DNA from: Alphaproteobacteria bacterium
Lineage (GTDB): Bacteria > Pseudomonadota > Alphaproteobacteria > JAJFIK01
Reading direction: 5' to 3'
Assembly: GCA_021774965.1 (NCBI GenBank)
Contig: JAJFIL010000078.1
Coordinates: forward strand, 1-36,675
DNA length: 36,675 bases
The notes below the pieces were generated by a model. That model made no database searches, was not told where the DNA came from, and saw only the letters and a list, made by a program, of their open reading frames with translations. A program made the translations under genes and the position numbers. Shown piece after piece: positions 7,616 to 16,290 of this stretch. Position 1 is the stretch's first letter, and each line of letters starts with the position of its first letter.

Positions 7616-8581
7616 ATGAGCCTGCCTGATGTTTTGAAAGGCCGCTTGAGCGTTCCTGTTATTGGCTCGCCGCTGTTTATTATCTCGCACCCGCCGCTAG
7701 TGATTGCCCAGTGCAAGGCGGGCGTGGTGGGCTCGTTCCCCACGCTGAACGCCCGGCCCATTGAGATGCTGGACGACTGGTTCACGGAAATCACCGAAGA
7801 ACTTGCCAGCTATGCAGCGGCCAACCCGGATAAGCCGGTGGCACCGTTTGCCGCAAACCTGATCGTACATAAATCCAATGATCGGCTTGACGAAGATCTC
7901 GCCCTTTGCGTCAAACACAAGGTGCCCATCATCATCACCTCGCTTGGCGCGCGGCCTGAAGTAAATGACGCCATTCATTCTTATGGCGGGATTGTTCTTC
8001 ACGACGTCATCAACGACAGGTTTGCTCACAAGGCGATTGAGAAAGGGGCCGATGGCCTTATCTGCGTGGCCACTGGCGCGGGTGGACACGCAGGCACCCT
8101 GTCGCCGTTTGCCTTGGTTCAGGATATTCGCAAATGGTTCGACGGACCCTTGTTGCTGTCGGGCTCTATTGCCTCGGGGGATGCGGTGTTGGCGGCACAG
8201 GCCATGGGCGCTGATTTGGCCTATATTGGCTCCGCCTTTATCGCGACAAAGGAAGCCCGCGCCCAGGAAGAATACAAACAGATGATCGTCGATTGCGGCG
8301 GCGAAGACATCGTCTATTCCAACCTCTTCACCGGCATTCACGGGAACTATTTGAAACCCTCCGTTGTTGCAGCTGGGATGGACCCTGACGATCTGCCCGA
8401 AAGCGATCCCTCGAAGATGAACTTCGGCTCTGGCGGCACCACCAAAGCCAAGGCCTGGAAAGATATCTGGGGTTCCGGCCAGGGGATCGGCGCGGTGGAC
8501 AAAATTCAGGGCGCTGGTGAATATGTGGAACAATTGGCCCGACAATATAGTGCTGCCAAGGCTCGCCTAAACCTAAAGTGA
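7616..8581 (+). CDS. Nitronate monooxygenase / 2-nitropropane dioxygenase-family flavoprotein
   Basis: 321 residues from ATG 7616, chosen because AAGGAG at 7603-7608 is ideally spaced; ATG 7580 would add an atypical leader. The TIM-barrel sequence has VIGSPLFIISHPPLVIAQCK at the N-terminus and CVATGAGGHAGTLSPFALVQ, whose His is the usual catalytic base. LLLSGSIASGDAVLAAQAMG and DLAYIGSAFIAT bind the FMN phosphate. Family members oxidise alkyl nitronates with FMN and oxygen; some relatives act as enoyl reductases. It is the first of two genes with the class V aminotransferase-like gene 53 bases downstream. The substrate is not readable. Confidence 0.9.
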   Translation: MSLPDVLKGRLSVPVIGSPLFIISHPPLVIAQCKAGVVGSFPTLNARPIEMLDDWFTEITEELASYAAANPDKPVAPFAANLIVHKSNDRLDEDLALCVKHKVPIIITSLGARPEVNDAIHSYGGIVLHDVINDRFAHKAIEKGADGLICVATGAGGHAGTLSPFALVQDIRKWFDGPLLLSGSIASGDAVLAAQAMGADLAYIGSAFIATKEARAQEEYKQMIVDCGGEDIVYSNLFTGIHGNYLKPSVVAAGMDPDDLPESDPSKMNFGSGGTTKAKAWKDIWGSGQGIGAVDKIQGAGEYVEQLARQYSAAKARLNLK

Positions 8582-8634
8582 GCCCGCCTGAAACTGGACT
8601 AACGCGATAACAATCGCAACAAACGGACATTCCC

Positions 8635-9900
8635 ATGACCACTAGCTCCCCCGCCCTGGACGTCGATTTTCTGCGCGCGCAGTTTCCCGTGTTTGAACAC
8701 CCAGAATATGGCCAATGGGGCTATGTGGAAAACGCAGGTGGCAGTCAGGCCCCGCGTCAGGTCACAGATGCCATGACCCGGGCACTCTCTCTTATCAAGG
8801 TGCAGCCGTACTATCCTTATGGACCTTCTGAGGATTTGGGCGCGGCCATGGATGAGGCCACGGCATTCACCGCTGACATGCTGAATGTGGGCGAGGGTGC
8901 CAGCGCCATCTTCGGGCCGTCCACAACGCTCAACATCTACATGCTGGCTCAGGGCATGCGCGCGTCCCTAAAGCCAGGTGATGAGATCATCGTCACCAAC
9001 CAGGAACACGAAGCAAACGCGGGCGCTTGGCACAGGCTGGCCGCTTCGGTGGAAGGCGTTGTGCTGAAGGAATGGTGCGTTGATCCTGTTACCGGGCGGC
9101 TTGATCCTGATGATCTGGTGCCGCTCTTGTCAGATACAACGCGTCTGGTGGCCTTTACTCATTGCTCCAACGTGGTGGGGGAGATCCATGACGTTGCCGC
9201 GATTACAGGGCTGGTTCGAAAGACCCCTGCGCGGGTGGTCATTGATGGGGTTGCCTTTGCGCCGCATCGAGTTCCTGATTTTCAAGCTTTTGGCGCGGAT
9301 GCCTATTTCTATTCGGCCTACAAGACGTTCGCCGCCCACCAAGGGGTTATGGCCATCCGCCGCGATTGGTTGGAGGAGCTGGAAAACCAGGGGCATTTCT
9401 TCAATGCCGAGTACCTTGAAAAGCGTCTGGTGCCGTCAGGTTCTCAGCATGCAGAAATTTGCGCCATGAACGGGCTGCAAGATTTCTATGCTGATTTGTA
9501 TCGGCACCATTTTGGGTCAGACCCAGCTGGCTCTGCCGCCATTTGGGTTGCTGCGGTGCAGGATTTGTTTCATGCCCATGAGGCCCGCACCTGTGCCCCC
9601 CTGATGGAGTTCCTGGCGAGCAACCCAAACATCAATTTGATTGGGCAACAGAGTTTAGAGTTCAGCAAGCGCGCGCCAACTATTTCCTTTACCGCCGTCG
9701 GAATTGCTGCGCGAGACATCACGGCCAAACTAGCGGAAGCAAAGATCGGTGCATCGGCAGGGCATTATTATGCCTATCGCCTGATGAAGGCGATGGGTAT
9801 TGCGCCGGAAGAAGGCGTCGTGCGGCTTTCCCTCGTGGGCTATAACACTGCAGAAGAAGTTGCCCGCATAATCAAAGTAATCGACCAGGCAACCCAGTAA
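8635..9900 (+). CDS. Aminotransferase class V-fold, cysteine desulfurase-like protein
   Basis: 421 residues, a PLP fold-type I enzyme. Lys230 in FYSAYKTFAAHQG is the Schiff-base lysine. IFGPSTTLNIYMLAQ, THCSNVVGEIHDV and GHYYAYRLMKAMGI are typical of the VC1184-type branch related to cysteine desulfurases. The cysteine-bearing active-site loop of true SufS/IscS enzymes is not evident at the usual place. The reaction is therefore uncertain: a desulfurase, a lyase or an aminotransferase. It follows the nitronate monooxygenase-like gene and may share its transcript. It ends 9 bases before the convergent Old Yellow Enzyme gene. Confidence 0.85.
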   Translation: MTTSSPALDVDFLRAQFPVFEHPEYGQWGYVENAGGSQAPRQVTDAMTRALSLIKVQPYYPYGPSEDLGAAMDEATAFTADMLNVGEGASAIFGPSTTLNIYMLAQGMRASLKPGDEIIVTNQEHEANAGAWHRLAASVEGVVLKEWCVDPVTGRLDPDDLVPLLSDTTRLVAFTHCSNVVGEIHDVAAITGLVRKTPARVVIDGVAFAPHRVPDFQAFGADAYFYSAYKTFAAHQGVMAIRRDWLEELENQGHFFNAEYLEKRLVPSGSQHAEICAMNGLQDFYADLYRHHFGSDPAGSAAIWVAAVQDLFHAHEARTCAPLMEFLASNPNINLIGQQSLEFSKRAPTISFTAVGIAARDITAKLAEAKIGASAGHYYAYRLMKAMGIAPEEGVVRLSLVGYNTAEEVARIIKVIDQATQ

Positions 9901-9909
9901 GAAGCCACC

Positions 9910-11016
9910 TCAGTAGAGGTTTAGCAGCATATCCTTGTCATAGGCTTTGAGGTCTTCCATGCGGCCCTCGCGAATGATTTGCGGCCAATCTGGGTTGGCC
10001 ACCAGCGCCCGGCCGATGGCCACAAGATCAAACTCTTCGCGCTCCAGGCGCTCCATCAGATCATCAATATTGGCCGCGGTTCCCCCATCTCCCGCAGGGG
10101 AGAAGCTGGATAGGTAATCCGTATCAAGACTGATCGAACCCACCGTGATGGACGGAAGGCCTGTAATTTTCTTGCACCAACCGGCAAGGTTCAGGTTCGA
10201 GCCTTCAAATTCCGGCTCCCAATAGCGCCGGGAGGAAGCATGAAAACAATCAACCCCGGCATCGGCAAGCGGGCTCAGAAAGGTTTCCAGCTCACTTGGG
10301 TTTAGCACCAGCTTGGCTTCATAGCGCTGCTGCTTCCATTGGGAAAAGCGCAAAATGATGGGAAAGTCAGCACCCACCTCCTTGCGGATAGCTTTGATCA
10401 CTTCCTGAGCAAAACGGGTACGCCCTGCCAAATCGCCGCCATAGGAATCCCCGCGCTCGTTGGTGTCTTCCCAGAAGAACTGATCGATCAGGTATCCGTG
10501 CGCGCCGTGCACTTCCACGGCATCAAACCCGATGGCCTTCGCATTGCTGGCAGCTTGGGCATAGGACGCGATGGTCTCTGCGATCTCTGCCTCGGTCATG
10601 GGCTCGCCCTGGTATTTGCCTGGCTTGAAAAGGCCCGAGGGGCTACGGCTTGGAATATCCGGATGGGGGGCGCGGTCCTGACGCCGCACCGCACCCACGT
10701 GCCAGAGCTGAGGTGCGATCTTGCCGCCCGCATCATGCACTTCGTCCACCACATGCTTCCATCCGGCAAGGGGCCCCTCGCCATGGATCATGGGAATGCC
10801 CGGATTATAGGTGGCCGATTGATCCGAGAGAGTTGTGCCTTCGGTGATGATCAGTCCCACGCCTGCTGCTGCGCGGCGGCGGTAATAGGCGGCCACTTCT
10901 TGGGTGGGGGTCTGATCCGGGCTCATCATCCGCGTCATGGGGGCCATGGTGATGCGGGTAGGAATCTCAACGCCCTTTAAGGTGAAGGGACGAAACAGCG
11001 CGGAGGTATCAGTCAT
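9910..11016 (-). CDS. NADH:flavin oxidoreductase, Old Yellow Enzyme family
   Basis: 368 residues, single-domain OYE length. MAPMTRMMSPDQTPT near residue 25 starts the FMN site. His170 and His173 in VEVHGAHGYLIDQFFW form the substrate-anion-binding HxxH pair seen in PETN-reductase-like members. TNERGDSYGG follows, and LVAIGRALVANPDW near the C-terminus binds the FMN phosphate. Enzymes of this class reduce activated C=C bonds and often nitro compounds with NAD(P)H. It is divergent from the deiodinase-like nitroreductase gene across a 178-base region. A segment around GDGGTAANIDDLMERL differs somewhat from textbook members but keeps the frame. Confidence 0.92.
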   Translation of the reverse strand: MTDTSALFRPFTLKGVEIPTRITMAPMTRMMSPDQTPTQEVAAYYRRRAAAGVGLIITEGTTLSDQSATYNPGIPMIHGEGPLAGWKHVVDEVHDAGGKIAPQLWHVGAVRRQDRAPHPDIPSRSPSGLFKPGKYQGEPMTEAEIAETIASYAQAASNAKAIGFDAVEVHGAHGYLIDQFFWEDTNERGDSYGGDLAGRTRFAQEVIKAIRKEVGADFPIILRFSQWKQQRYEAKLVLNPSELETFLSPLADAGVDCFHASSRRYWEPEFEGSNLNLAGWCKKITGLPSITVGSISLDTDYLSSFSPAGDGGTAANIDDLMERLEREEFDLVAIGRALVANPDWPQIIREGRMEDLKAYDKDMLLNLY

Positions 11017-11128
11017 GGTTCAGGCCTCTTTGGAAAATCAAGGCTCCATACTTAAGCCATTGAGCTCGGGTATCAAAGGCTGCCGTTGGGTCAGGGGCCA
11101 AGTCAGTCAGTTCAAAATTAGTTGCGAT

Positions 11129-11156
11129 CACCCACATTGGAAGTTTCCACTGGGTG
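11129..11156. promoter_or_regulatory. Inverted repeat in the OYE / IYD-like divergent region
   Basis: The inner palindrome TGGAAGTTTCCA (11138-11149) is perfect over 12 bp. It is framed by CACCCA (11129-11134) and TGGGTG (11151-11156), also complementary but slightly off centre. It lies 39 bases before the nitroreductase ATG. It may be an operator shared by both genes. No T-run follows, so it is not a terminator. Confidence 0.45.
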
Positions 11157-11194
11157 TGCGAGCTTGATTTACCTGGAATTGTGAGGAAACCCTG

Positions 11195-11869
11195 ATGTCG
11201 ACGTTTGAATCCCGCCCTCTAGACGATTTTAAGGAATATCCGCCTGAGGAAATGAAAAAGCGCGCGCAAGACTTCTACGAGGAGATCAAGCGTCGCCATA
11301 CTTTGCGTGAGTTTTCTGATCAGGCGGTACCAAGGAAAGTTATCGAGGCCTGTCTTCTGGCTGCAGGGACTGCCCCCTCTGGTGCCAATCATCAGCCCTG
11401 GCATTTTGGTGTTATTGCTGATCCGGCAATCAAGGCGCAAGTGCGCAAAGCTGCTGAAGAAGAAGAGCAAGAGTTTTATTCCAAGCGCGCCAGCCAGGAA
11501 TGGCTCGATGCGCTCAAACCCCTGGGCACTGACGATCATAAACCGTACCTGGAAACTGCGCCTTATCTGATTGCCATTTTTGGTCAGAAACGCGGGGGTA
11601 TTGAGCCGGGTCAGGATGTGAAGAACTACTACGTCACAGAATCCGTTGGTATCGCCACCGGGTTTCTGATCGCGGCACTTCACCATGCGGGTCTTGCGAC
11701 CCTGACCCATACGCCAGCGCCCATGAACTTTCTCAATGAGATCTGTGGGCGTCCTAAATCAGAAAAGCCGTTTTTGCTTTTGGTGGTGGGTTATCCTGGG
11801 TCAGGCGCTGAGATCCCAGTCCATGCAACTCTCAAAAAACCGTTGGAGCAAATCACCACATGGTTATGA
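11195..11869 (+). CDS. Nitroreductase-fold flavoprotein, iodotyrosine deiodinase-like
   Basis: 224 residues. [20 protein letters not shown] and [15 protein letters not shown] are the FMN-binding motifs of the deiodinase branch of the nitroreductases, as is [19 protein letters not shown]. The three residues that in mammalian iodotyrosine deiodinase clamp the zwitterion of halotyrosine (Glu, Tyr, Lys, spaced 4 and 21) are present as Glu91, Tyr95 and Lys116. The likely reaction is reductive dehalogenation of iodo- or bromotyrosine using FMN. Bacterial homologues are known in a few phyla. No signal peptide is seen, so it is cytoplasmic. The tyrosine catabolic locus begins 5.5 kb downstream, which fits a feeder role, though the link is inference. 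Confidence 0.85.
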   Translation: MSTFESRPLDDFKEYPPEEMKKRAQDFYEEIKRRHTLREFSDQAVPRKVIEACLLAAGTAPSGANHQPWHFGVIADPAIKAQVRKAAEEEEQEFYSKRASQEWLDALKPLGTDDHKPYLETAPYLIAIFGQKRGGIEPGQDVKNYYVTESVGIATGFLIAALHHAGLATLTHTPAPMNFLNEICGRPKSEKPFLLLVVGYPGSGAEIPVHATLKKPLEQITTWL

Positions 11870-11888
11870 GGTGTGTCCTCTTGGACGG

Positions 11889-13775
11889 TTAGAGCATCCA
11901 GGTCTTAAGGCCCAGCCAGCCGAACTGGAACAGCCAAAGAAATCCCACCAGAATGAACCCGTTGGCAAGAACGAAATAGCTGCGCTCGATAGTGCTTTCA
12001 TTGCCTTCGCCGGTGATTGTGATCCAGATGCCCAAGGCGGCAAACAGGGGCGCAAGAACCGTCAAGGCGAAGATGGAAAGGGTCAGCTGATTGACTTCGG
12101 TGAAGATTGCCAGTTCCAGATAGTGCAGGCTGGTCGCATAGAAGCCAGCACTCAGGAGCCCGGCAACACAAAATGCTGCCAGCAGGGACAAGGTTCGCAT
12201 ATATTTCGATAGTTTCGGTTTTTCCGGCCGCGGTCGGCTCAAGCGGCGTCGTGCAAATGATATGGGTGCGTAGAGAAAGCTATAGGCAAGAACCATAAGC
12301 GCTCCGAACCCTACGCCATAGCTCAGCACCATACGTTGCATCACACGCAGCAAGGAAACTTGCTCATAGGTTTCCTCGGCATAGCGCAACTCCCGCCGGT
12401 AGGTTCGGCTTGTCGCTCGGGCGAAGGAGCTTTCTGCCCGCTCAGGTCGCCGCATGGTGTATTCCCCATTGGGAATGCGCGGCACACCTTCAACCACCAA
12501 CCCTTCCTCTTTGTTATAGCTGACGACTATGGGCCTCTTGAAGGGAGACGTCAGGTGGGATCTATAACTGCGAGGGGTGCGCGAGATATAAAGCCCCGCA
12601 TAGTCCGCAAGCTCATCCATATCAACGGGATAGGGTGGCGGCAGGTTTGGCTCAAAGTTGCGCGTCAGATATCCTGTGACTGTATCCATTAGAGATTGTA
12701 AAGTCGCACCGGATGACTGGTTTAGCATGATCACGATGCCTGACCGGAGATCAGCAGAATAGGCATAGACTGCCAGGAACCCATCAATGGTACCGCCGTG
12801 ACCTCGAAAGATTGTTTTTTCCGTGGGTTGTGGGCCGTTACCCAGGCCGTAGGTGACATCCATACCGTAGAACTCAATCCCCTCAAGGGTCTCGGAGCGC
12901 TCAATCCGTGCCACACTTTCGGGCGAGAGAAGGCGAAGGCCATTCAGCTCACCGCGGTTAATCAGCATACGCATGAACTGGCTGAGTTCCGTCGCCGTGG
13001 TGTTCAGCGCGCCTGAAGGCCGCATCAGAACGTGGCCATAGGGAAGAGGGCTTGTTCCATCGCCGGTGTAACTTAATGAAATCCGCGCCTCAACCTCTGG
13101 CGTGAGCCGCAGTTCGGAGACCTCCATGCCCAAGGGGCGCAGAATGGTATCACGCAGGAGATCATCGTAATCAATCCCGCGCACTTGCTCGAGTGCAAGG
13201 GCGGCAATGGGCGGGCCGGAGTTGGCATACGAGCTATAGGTTCCCGGCGCCCAGCGGCTGACCCGAGTATTGGGATTGATGGCCAGACCCTCGGCAATTG
13301 TGATGTCAGGATCTGAGACGAGAAACTCACCAACAGAGATATCGAAAAACCCCGCTGTGTGTTCCAGCACATGGGCAATGCGGACAGGCTCGGCGTCTTC
13401 CCAGGAATTGGCAAACTCCACATCCGGGACAATCTCGGCGATAGGAGTATCAAGGCTCAACAAGCCTTCCTCCTGAGCCATCATAACGGCCACCCCCACG
13501 AAGGATTTGGAAATGGATCCCGCACGGAACACGGTCTCATCGGTAACGGGGGTTCCTTCGGCAACATTTGAGACGCCATAGGAATAGGTCAGGCTCAGTG
13601 CGCCATCCTCGACCAAAGCGATCTGTGCGCCGGGGACAGTGCTTTCGCTGAGGATTTCCTCAAAGGCTGCCAGCAGGCCCTCATGATCTTGAGGAGGGCC
13701 ATCGGCGTCTTGTGCCGAGGCGGGTGCGGTCATGCACAGCACAATGCTTAGCAAAGCCAGTTTTAAGAATTTCAT
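11889..13775 (-). CDS. Beta-lactamase-family serine hydrolase with C-terminal membrane domain
   Basis: 628 residues from the ATG at 13775, where a clean signal peptide (MKFLKLALLSIVLCMTAPAS) begins; upstream ATGs at 13814 and 13826 are less likely. The class C beta-lactamase-like domain shows Ser87-x-x-Lys90 in GSISKSF, the YAN triad in SSYANSG, and HGGTIDG as the third motif. The last 150 residues hold about four hydrophobic helices (near SYGVGFGALMVLAYSFLYAP, AAFCVAGLLSAGFY, IFALTVLAPLFAALGIW and VLANGFILVGFLWLFQF), so the hydrolase domain is probably tethered in the periplasm. Homologues act on D-amino acid peptides or esters. The gene is alone in its unit, convergent with the nitroreductase gene. 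Confidence 0.88.
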   Translation of the reverse strand: MKFLKLALLSIVLCMTAPASAQDADGPPQDHEGLLAAFEEILSESTVPGAQIALVEDGALSLTYSYGVSNVAEGTPVTDETVFRAGSISKSFVGVAVMMAQEEGLLSLDTPIAEIVPDVEFANSWEDAEPVRIAHVLEHTAGFFDISVGEFLVSDPDITIAEGLAINPNTRVSRWAPGTYSSYANSGPPIAALALEQVRGIDYDDLLRDTILRPLGMEVSELRLTPEVEARISLSYTGDGTSPLPYGHVLMRPSGALNTTATELSQFMRMLINRGELNGLRLLSPESVARIERSETLEGIEFYGMDVTYGLGNGPQPTEKTIFRGHGGTIDGFLAVYAYSADLRSGIVIMLNQSSGATLQSLMDTVTGYLTRNFEPNLPPPYPVDMDELADYAGLYISRTPRSYRSHLTSPFKRPIVVSYNKEEGLVVEGVPRIPNGEYTMRRPERAESSFARATSRTYRRELRYAEETYEQVSLLRVMQRMVLSYGVGFGALMVLAYSFLYAPISFARRRLSRPRPEKPKLSKYMRTLSLLAAFCVAGLLSAGFYATSLHYLELAIFTEVNQLTLSIFALTVLAPLFAALGIWITITGEGNESTIERSYFVLANGFILVGFLWLFQFGWLGLKTWML

Positions 13776-13884
13776 GGGGCCCCCGCTCACCTCAATCCCA
13801 GCTGATTCAACCATGAAGACCTGCATGGCGTCACCTCAAAAAGCCGCGAGGGTTTTGTTGTCGGCCATTATCCTTAAAACGGGT

Positions 13885-13912
13885 TTTGAGACGCGGCTGC
13901 TGTCTGTATAGT
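13885..13912 (+). promoter_or_regulatory. Probable promoter of the sulfotransferase-like gene
   Basis: TTTGAG (13885-13890) and TATAGT (13907-13912) are 16 bases apart and lie 22 bases before the ATG at 13935. The match to consensus is good at -10 and moderate at -35. Confidence 0.5.
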
Positions 13913-13934
13913 CCGCAAAACAGAGGATGATTGC

Positions 13935-14561
13935 ATGACTTTGAAACTTATTGGCGCAGGCTTTGGGCGCACCGGCACAAACACACAGAAAATAGTGTTG
14001 GAAAAATTGGGTTTTGGCCCCTGCTATCACATGTTCGAAGTGATGCAGCACCCCGGCCATGTTGCGCAGTGGCATAGTGCAGCCTCTGGAGTGTTGCCCG
14101 ATTGGGACACCCTGTTTGAAGGATTTGCCTCCGGCGTGGACTGGCCGGTCTGTTCGTTCTGGCGAGAGTTGGCGGATTATTATCCCAATGCGAAATTCCT
14201 GCTGACCCCGCGGGAGGAAGAGGCGTGGTTCAAATCCATATCCAAAACCATTTTCGATACGTTCCGCGAGCCGGTGGAGGAGGGGCACACCTACTATGAC
14301 CTCCGCAAGATGACGCGGAAGTTGATCCTCGAGAACACATTCGGCGGAGAGATTGACGACAAGGATCATGTGCTTGGGGTCTATCGCCGACACAACGAAG
14401 CAGTAAAAGCGGAACTGCCCACAAATCGCCTGCTCACCTATGATGTTAGTGAAGGCTGGGAGCCTTTGTGTGAGTTTCTCGGTGTGCCGATCCCCGATGA
14501 AGATTTCCCCCGCACAAACACCACCGCAGATTTTCGTGCCCGCGGGAAACTGGATGAGTAA
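13935..14561 (+). CDS. Sulfotransferase-family P-loop protein
   Basis: 208 residues. The N-terminal LIGAGFGRTGTNTQKIVLEK is a PAPS-type P-loop strand and loop as in the sulfotransferase 4 family, and CSFWRELADYYPNAKFLLTPRE is the conserved middle segment with the 3'-phosphate-binding region. RLLTYDVSEGWEPLCEFLGV and IPDEDFPRTN near the C-terminus are also typical. Family members are widespread in proteobacteria but few have known substrates, and true sulfotransferase activity is assumed from the fold. Its stop overlaps the start of the next gene by one base (TAATG), so the two are translationally coupled. Confidence 0.85.
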   Translation: MTLKLIGAGFGRTGTNTQKIVLEKLGFGPCYHMFEVMQHPGHVAQWHSAASGVLPDWDTLFEGFASGVDWPVCSFWRELADYYPNAKFLLTPREEEAWFKSISKTIFDTFREPVEEGHTYYDLRKMTRKLILENTFGGEIDDKDHVLGVYRRHNEAVKAELPTNRLLTYDVSEGWEPLCEFLGVPIPDEDFPRTNTTADFRARGKLDE

Positions 14562-14893
14562 TGGTTGATCTCTCCAAATTCAAACTGCTTCTCGAGGCGG
14601 AGCGTGATGAACTTGTTGCCGCCAGCGACTATACAAGCGCAGACCGGAAACCGGTGGAGCTGGATCAGCAATCGGTAGGGCGCTTGTCCCGCATGGACGC
14701 CATCCAGGGCCAAGCCATGGCCAATGCTCAGGAAGGCCGCCGCGCTGCGCGCCTGCAAATGATCGACGCAGCGCTGGGGCGCTTTGAGACCGATGACTAT
14801 GGCTACTGCGCTGAATGCGATGAAGAAATTCCCACAAAGCGCCTAGAGGTCGACCCCGCAGCGCCCCGATGTGTGAAATGCGCAGCGTCATAG
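14561..14893 (+). CDS. TraR/DksA-type C4 zinc finger protein
   Basis: 110 residues. A helical N-terminal half contains the family motif RKPVELDQQSVGRLSRMDA. A four-cysteine zinc finger follows with Cys83, Cys86, Cys104 and Cys107 (YGYCAECDEEIP ... PRCVKC), spacing C-x2-C-x17-C-x2-C. It is shorter than Escherichia coli DksA and belongs to the short DksA-like group, which may bind RNA polymerase through its secondary channel. The acidic tip pair of DksA is not obvious here, so its regulatory effect is uncertain. It starts inside the stop codon of the sulfotransferase-like gene, and rimO follows 71 bases later on the same strand. Confidence 0.88.
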   Translation: MVDLSKFKLLLEAERDELVAASDYTSADRKPVELDQQSVGRLSRMDAIQGQAMANAQEGRRAARLQMIDAALGRFETDDYGYCAECDEEIPTKRLEVDPAAPRCVKCAAS

Positions 14894-14964
14894 CTTACCC
14901 CTGTTCGCGTGGGAAGTTGCGTGTTACACCCACGCCAAGTTTTCCATTTCCCTACTGAGTTATC

Positions 14965-16287
14965 ATGAGCGCTCCCAAGATAGGTCTCGTAAGTCTCGGC
15001 TGCCCCAAAGCCCTTGTGGATACGGAACGGCTGGTCACGCGTATGCGGGCGGAAGGCTATGAAGTCGCGCCTGATTATGCGGGTGCAGATGTCGTGCTGG
15101 TAAACACTTGCGGCTTCCTCGACAGCGCCAAAGAAGAAAGCCTTGCCGCCATTGGCGAGGCCATGGCCGAAAATGGTCGCGTCATTGTCACAGGCTGTCT
15201 TGGCGTTGAAAAGGAAATGATCCGCGAGCGGCACAAGGGCGTTCTGGCCATCACCGGCCCTCATCAATATGAAGAGGTGATGGCTGCGATCCATGAGCAC
15301 GTGCCGCCAGTGGATAACCCGCACACGGCGCTTATTCCGCCCGAGGGCATTCATCTTACGCCGCGCCATTATGCTTACGTAAAAATCTCAGAGGGCTGCC
15401 ACAACAGCTGCTCATTCTGCATTATCCCATCTATTCGGGGAAAGCTGACCAGCCGTCCCGCAGCGGACGTGGTGCGCGAGGCAGAGCGCCTTGCCAAGGC
15501 CGGGGTCAAAGAACTTCTCATCGTCTCTCAAGATACCAGCGCTTATGGGCTGGATCTTAAATATGAGATGAGTGATCTCAGGGGCCGGGAAATTCGCGCG
15601 CATATTCAGGATTTGGCAGAAGCGTTGGGGGATCTGGGTGTGTGGGTGCGGCTGCACTACATTTATCCTTACCCCCACGTGGATGATCTGATCCCGCTTA
15701 TGGCGGATGGAAAAATACTCCCCTATCTGGACATTCCCTTTCAGCACGCGCACCCGGATGTGCTGCGCGCCATGAGACGCCCTGCCAATCAGGAAAAAAT
15801 CCTGGCGCGGATCAAGCGTTGGCGGACCATATGCCCTGATCTCACTATTCGCTCTACCTTCATCGTGGGCTTTCCTGGTGAGACTGAAGAGCAGTTTCAG
15901 TATTTGCTGAATTGGCTGGAAGAAGCTGAACTCGATCGGGTGGGCTGTTTCCGCTATGAGCCGGTCACCGGCGCGTTGGCCAATAGTCTGGCAGAACCGG
16001 TTGATGCTGAGGCGGTGGAAGAACGTTGGCATCGCTTGATGGCAACCCAGCAGGAGATTTCAAAGCGGCGGCTGGCGCGTCACATGGGCCGCGAGATTGA
16101 GGTGCTCATAGATGAGGTGGACGGCGAAGGGGCCATTGCCCGCTCGGCAGGGGATGCTCCAGAAATAGACGGCTGTGTGTTTCTCAACGGTGCCAAGGGC
16201 TTTGAGGCAGGTGACATGGTTCGAGTGAAGGTCACCAACACGGACGAATACGATATCTGGGCTGAGCCGGTTGTTGCGGAAGACTAG
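14965..16287 (+). CDS. rimO: Ribosomal protein S12 methylthiotransferase RimO
   Basis: 440 residues, full length. The N-terminal MTTase domain opens with [19 protein letters not shown] and carries its cluster cysteines, including [15 protein letters not shown] and [10 protein letters not shown]. The radical-SAM motif CxxxCxxC is Cys145, Cys149 and Cys152 in [18 protein letters not shown]-terminal TRAM domain ends in [16 protein letters not shown]. RimO methylthiolates a conserved aspartate of ribosomal protein S12 using two iron-sulfur clusters. The CPKALVDTE signature separates it from MiaB. It converges on the DUF389 gene with only 3 bases between the stop codons. Confidence 0.96.
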   Translation: MSAPKIGLVSLGCPKALVDTERLVTRMRAEGYEVAPDYAGADVVLVNTCGFLDSAKEESLAAIGEAMAENGRVIVTGCLGVEKEMIRERHKGVLAITGPHQYEEVMAAIHEHVPPVDNPHTALIPPEGIHLTPRHYAYVKISEGCHNSCSFCIIPSIRGKLTSRPAADVVREAERLAKAGVKELLIVSQDTSAYGLDLKYEMSDLRGREIRAHIQDLAEALGDLGVWVRLHYIYPYPHVDDLIPLMADGKILPYLDIPFQHAHPDVLRAMRRPANQEKILARIKRWRTICPDLTIRSTFIVGFPGETEEQFQYLLNWLEEAELDRVGCFRYEPVTGALANSLAEPVDAEAVEERWHRLMATQQEISKRRLARHMGREIEVLIDEVDGEGAIARSAGDAPEIDGCVFLNGAKGFEAGDMVRVKVTNTDEYDIWAEPVVAED

Positions 16288-16290
16288 CGT

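Noticed and set aside
11108-11125. Partial match to the MarR operator before the deiodinase-like gene
   Set aside because: Only the left half (AGTTCAA then ATT) fits; the right half does not match AACTA, so it is probably chance.
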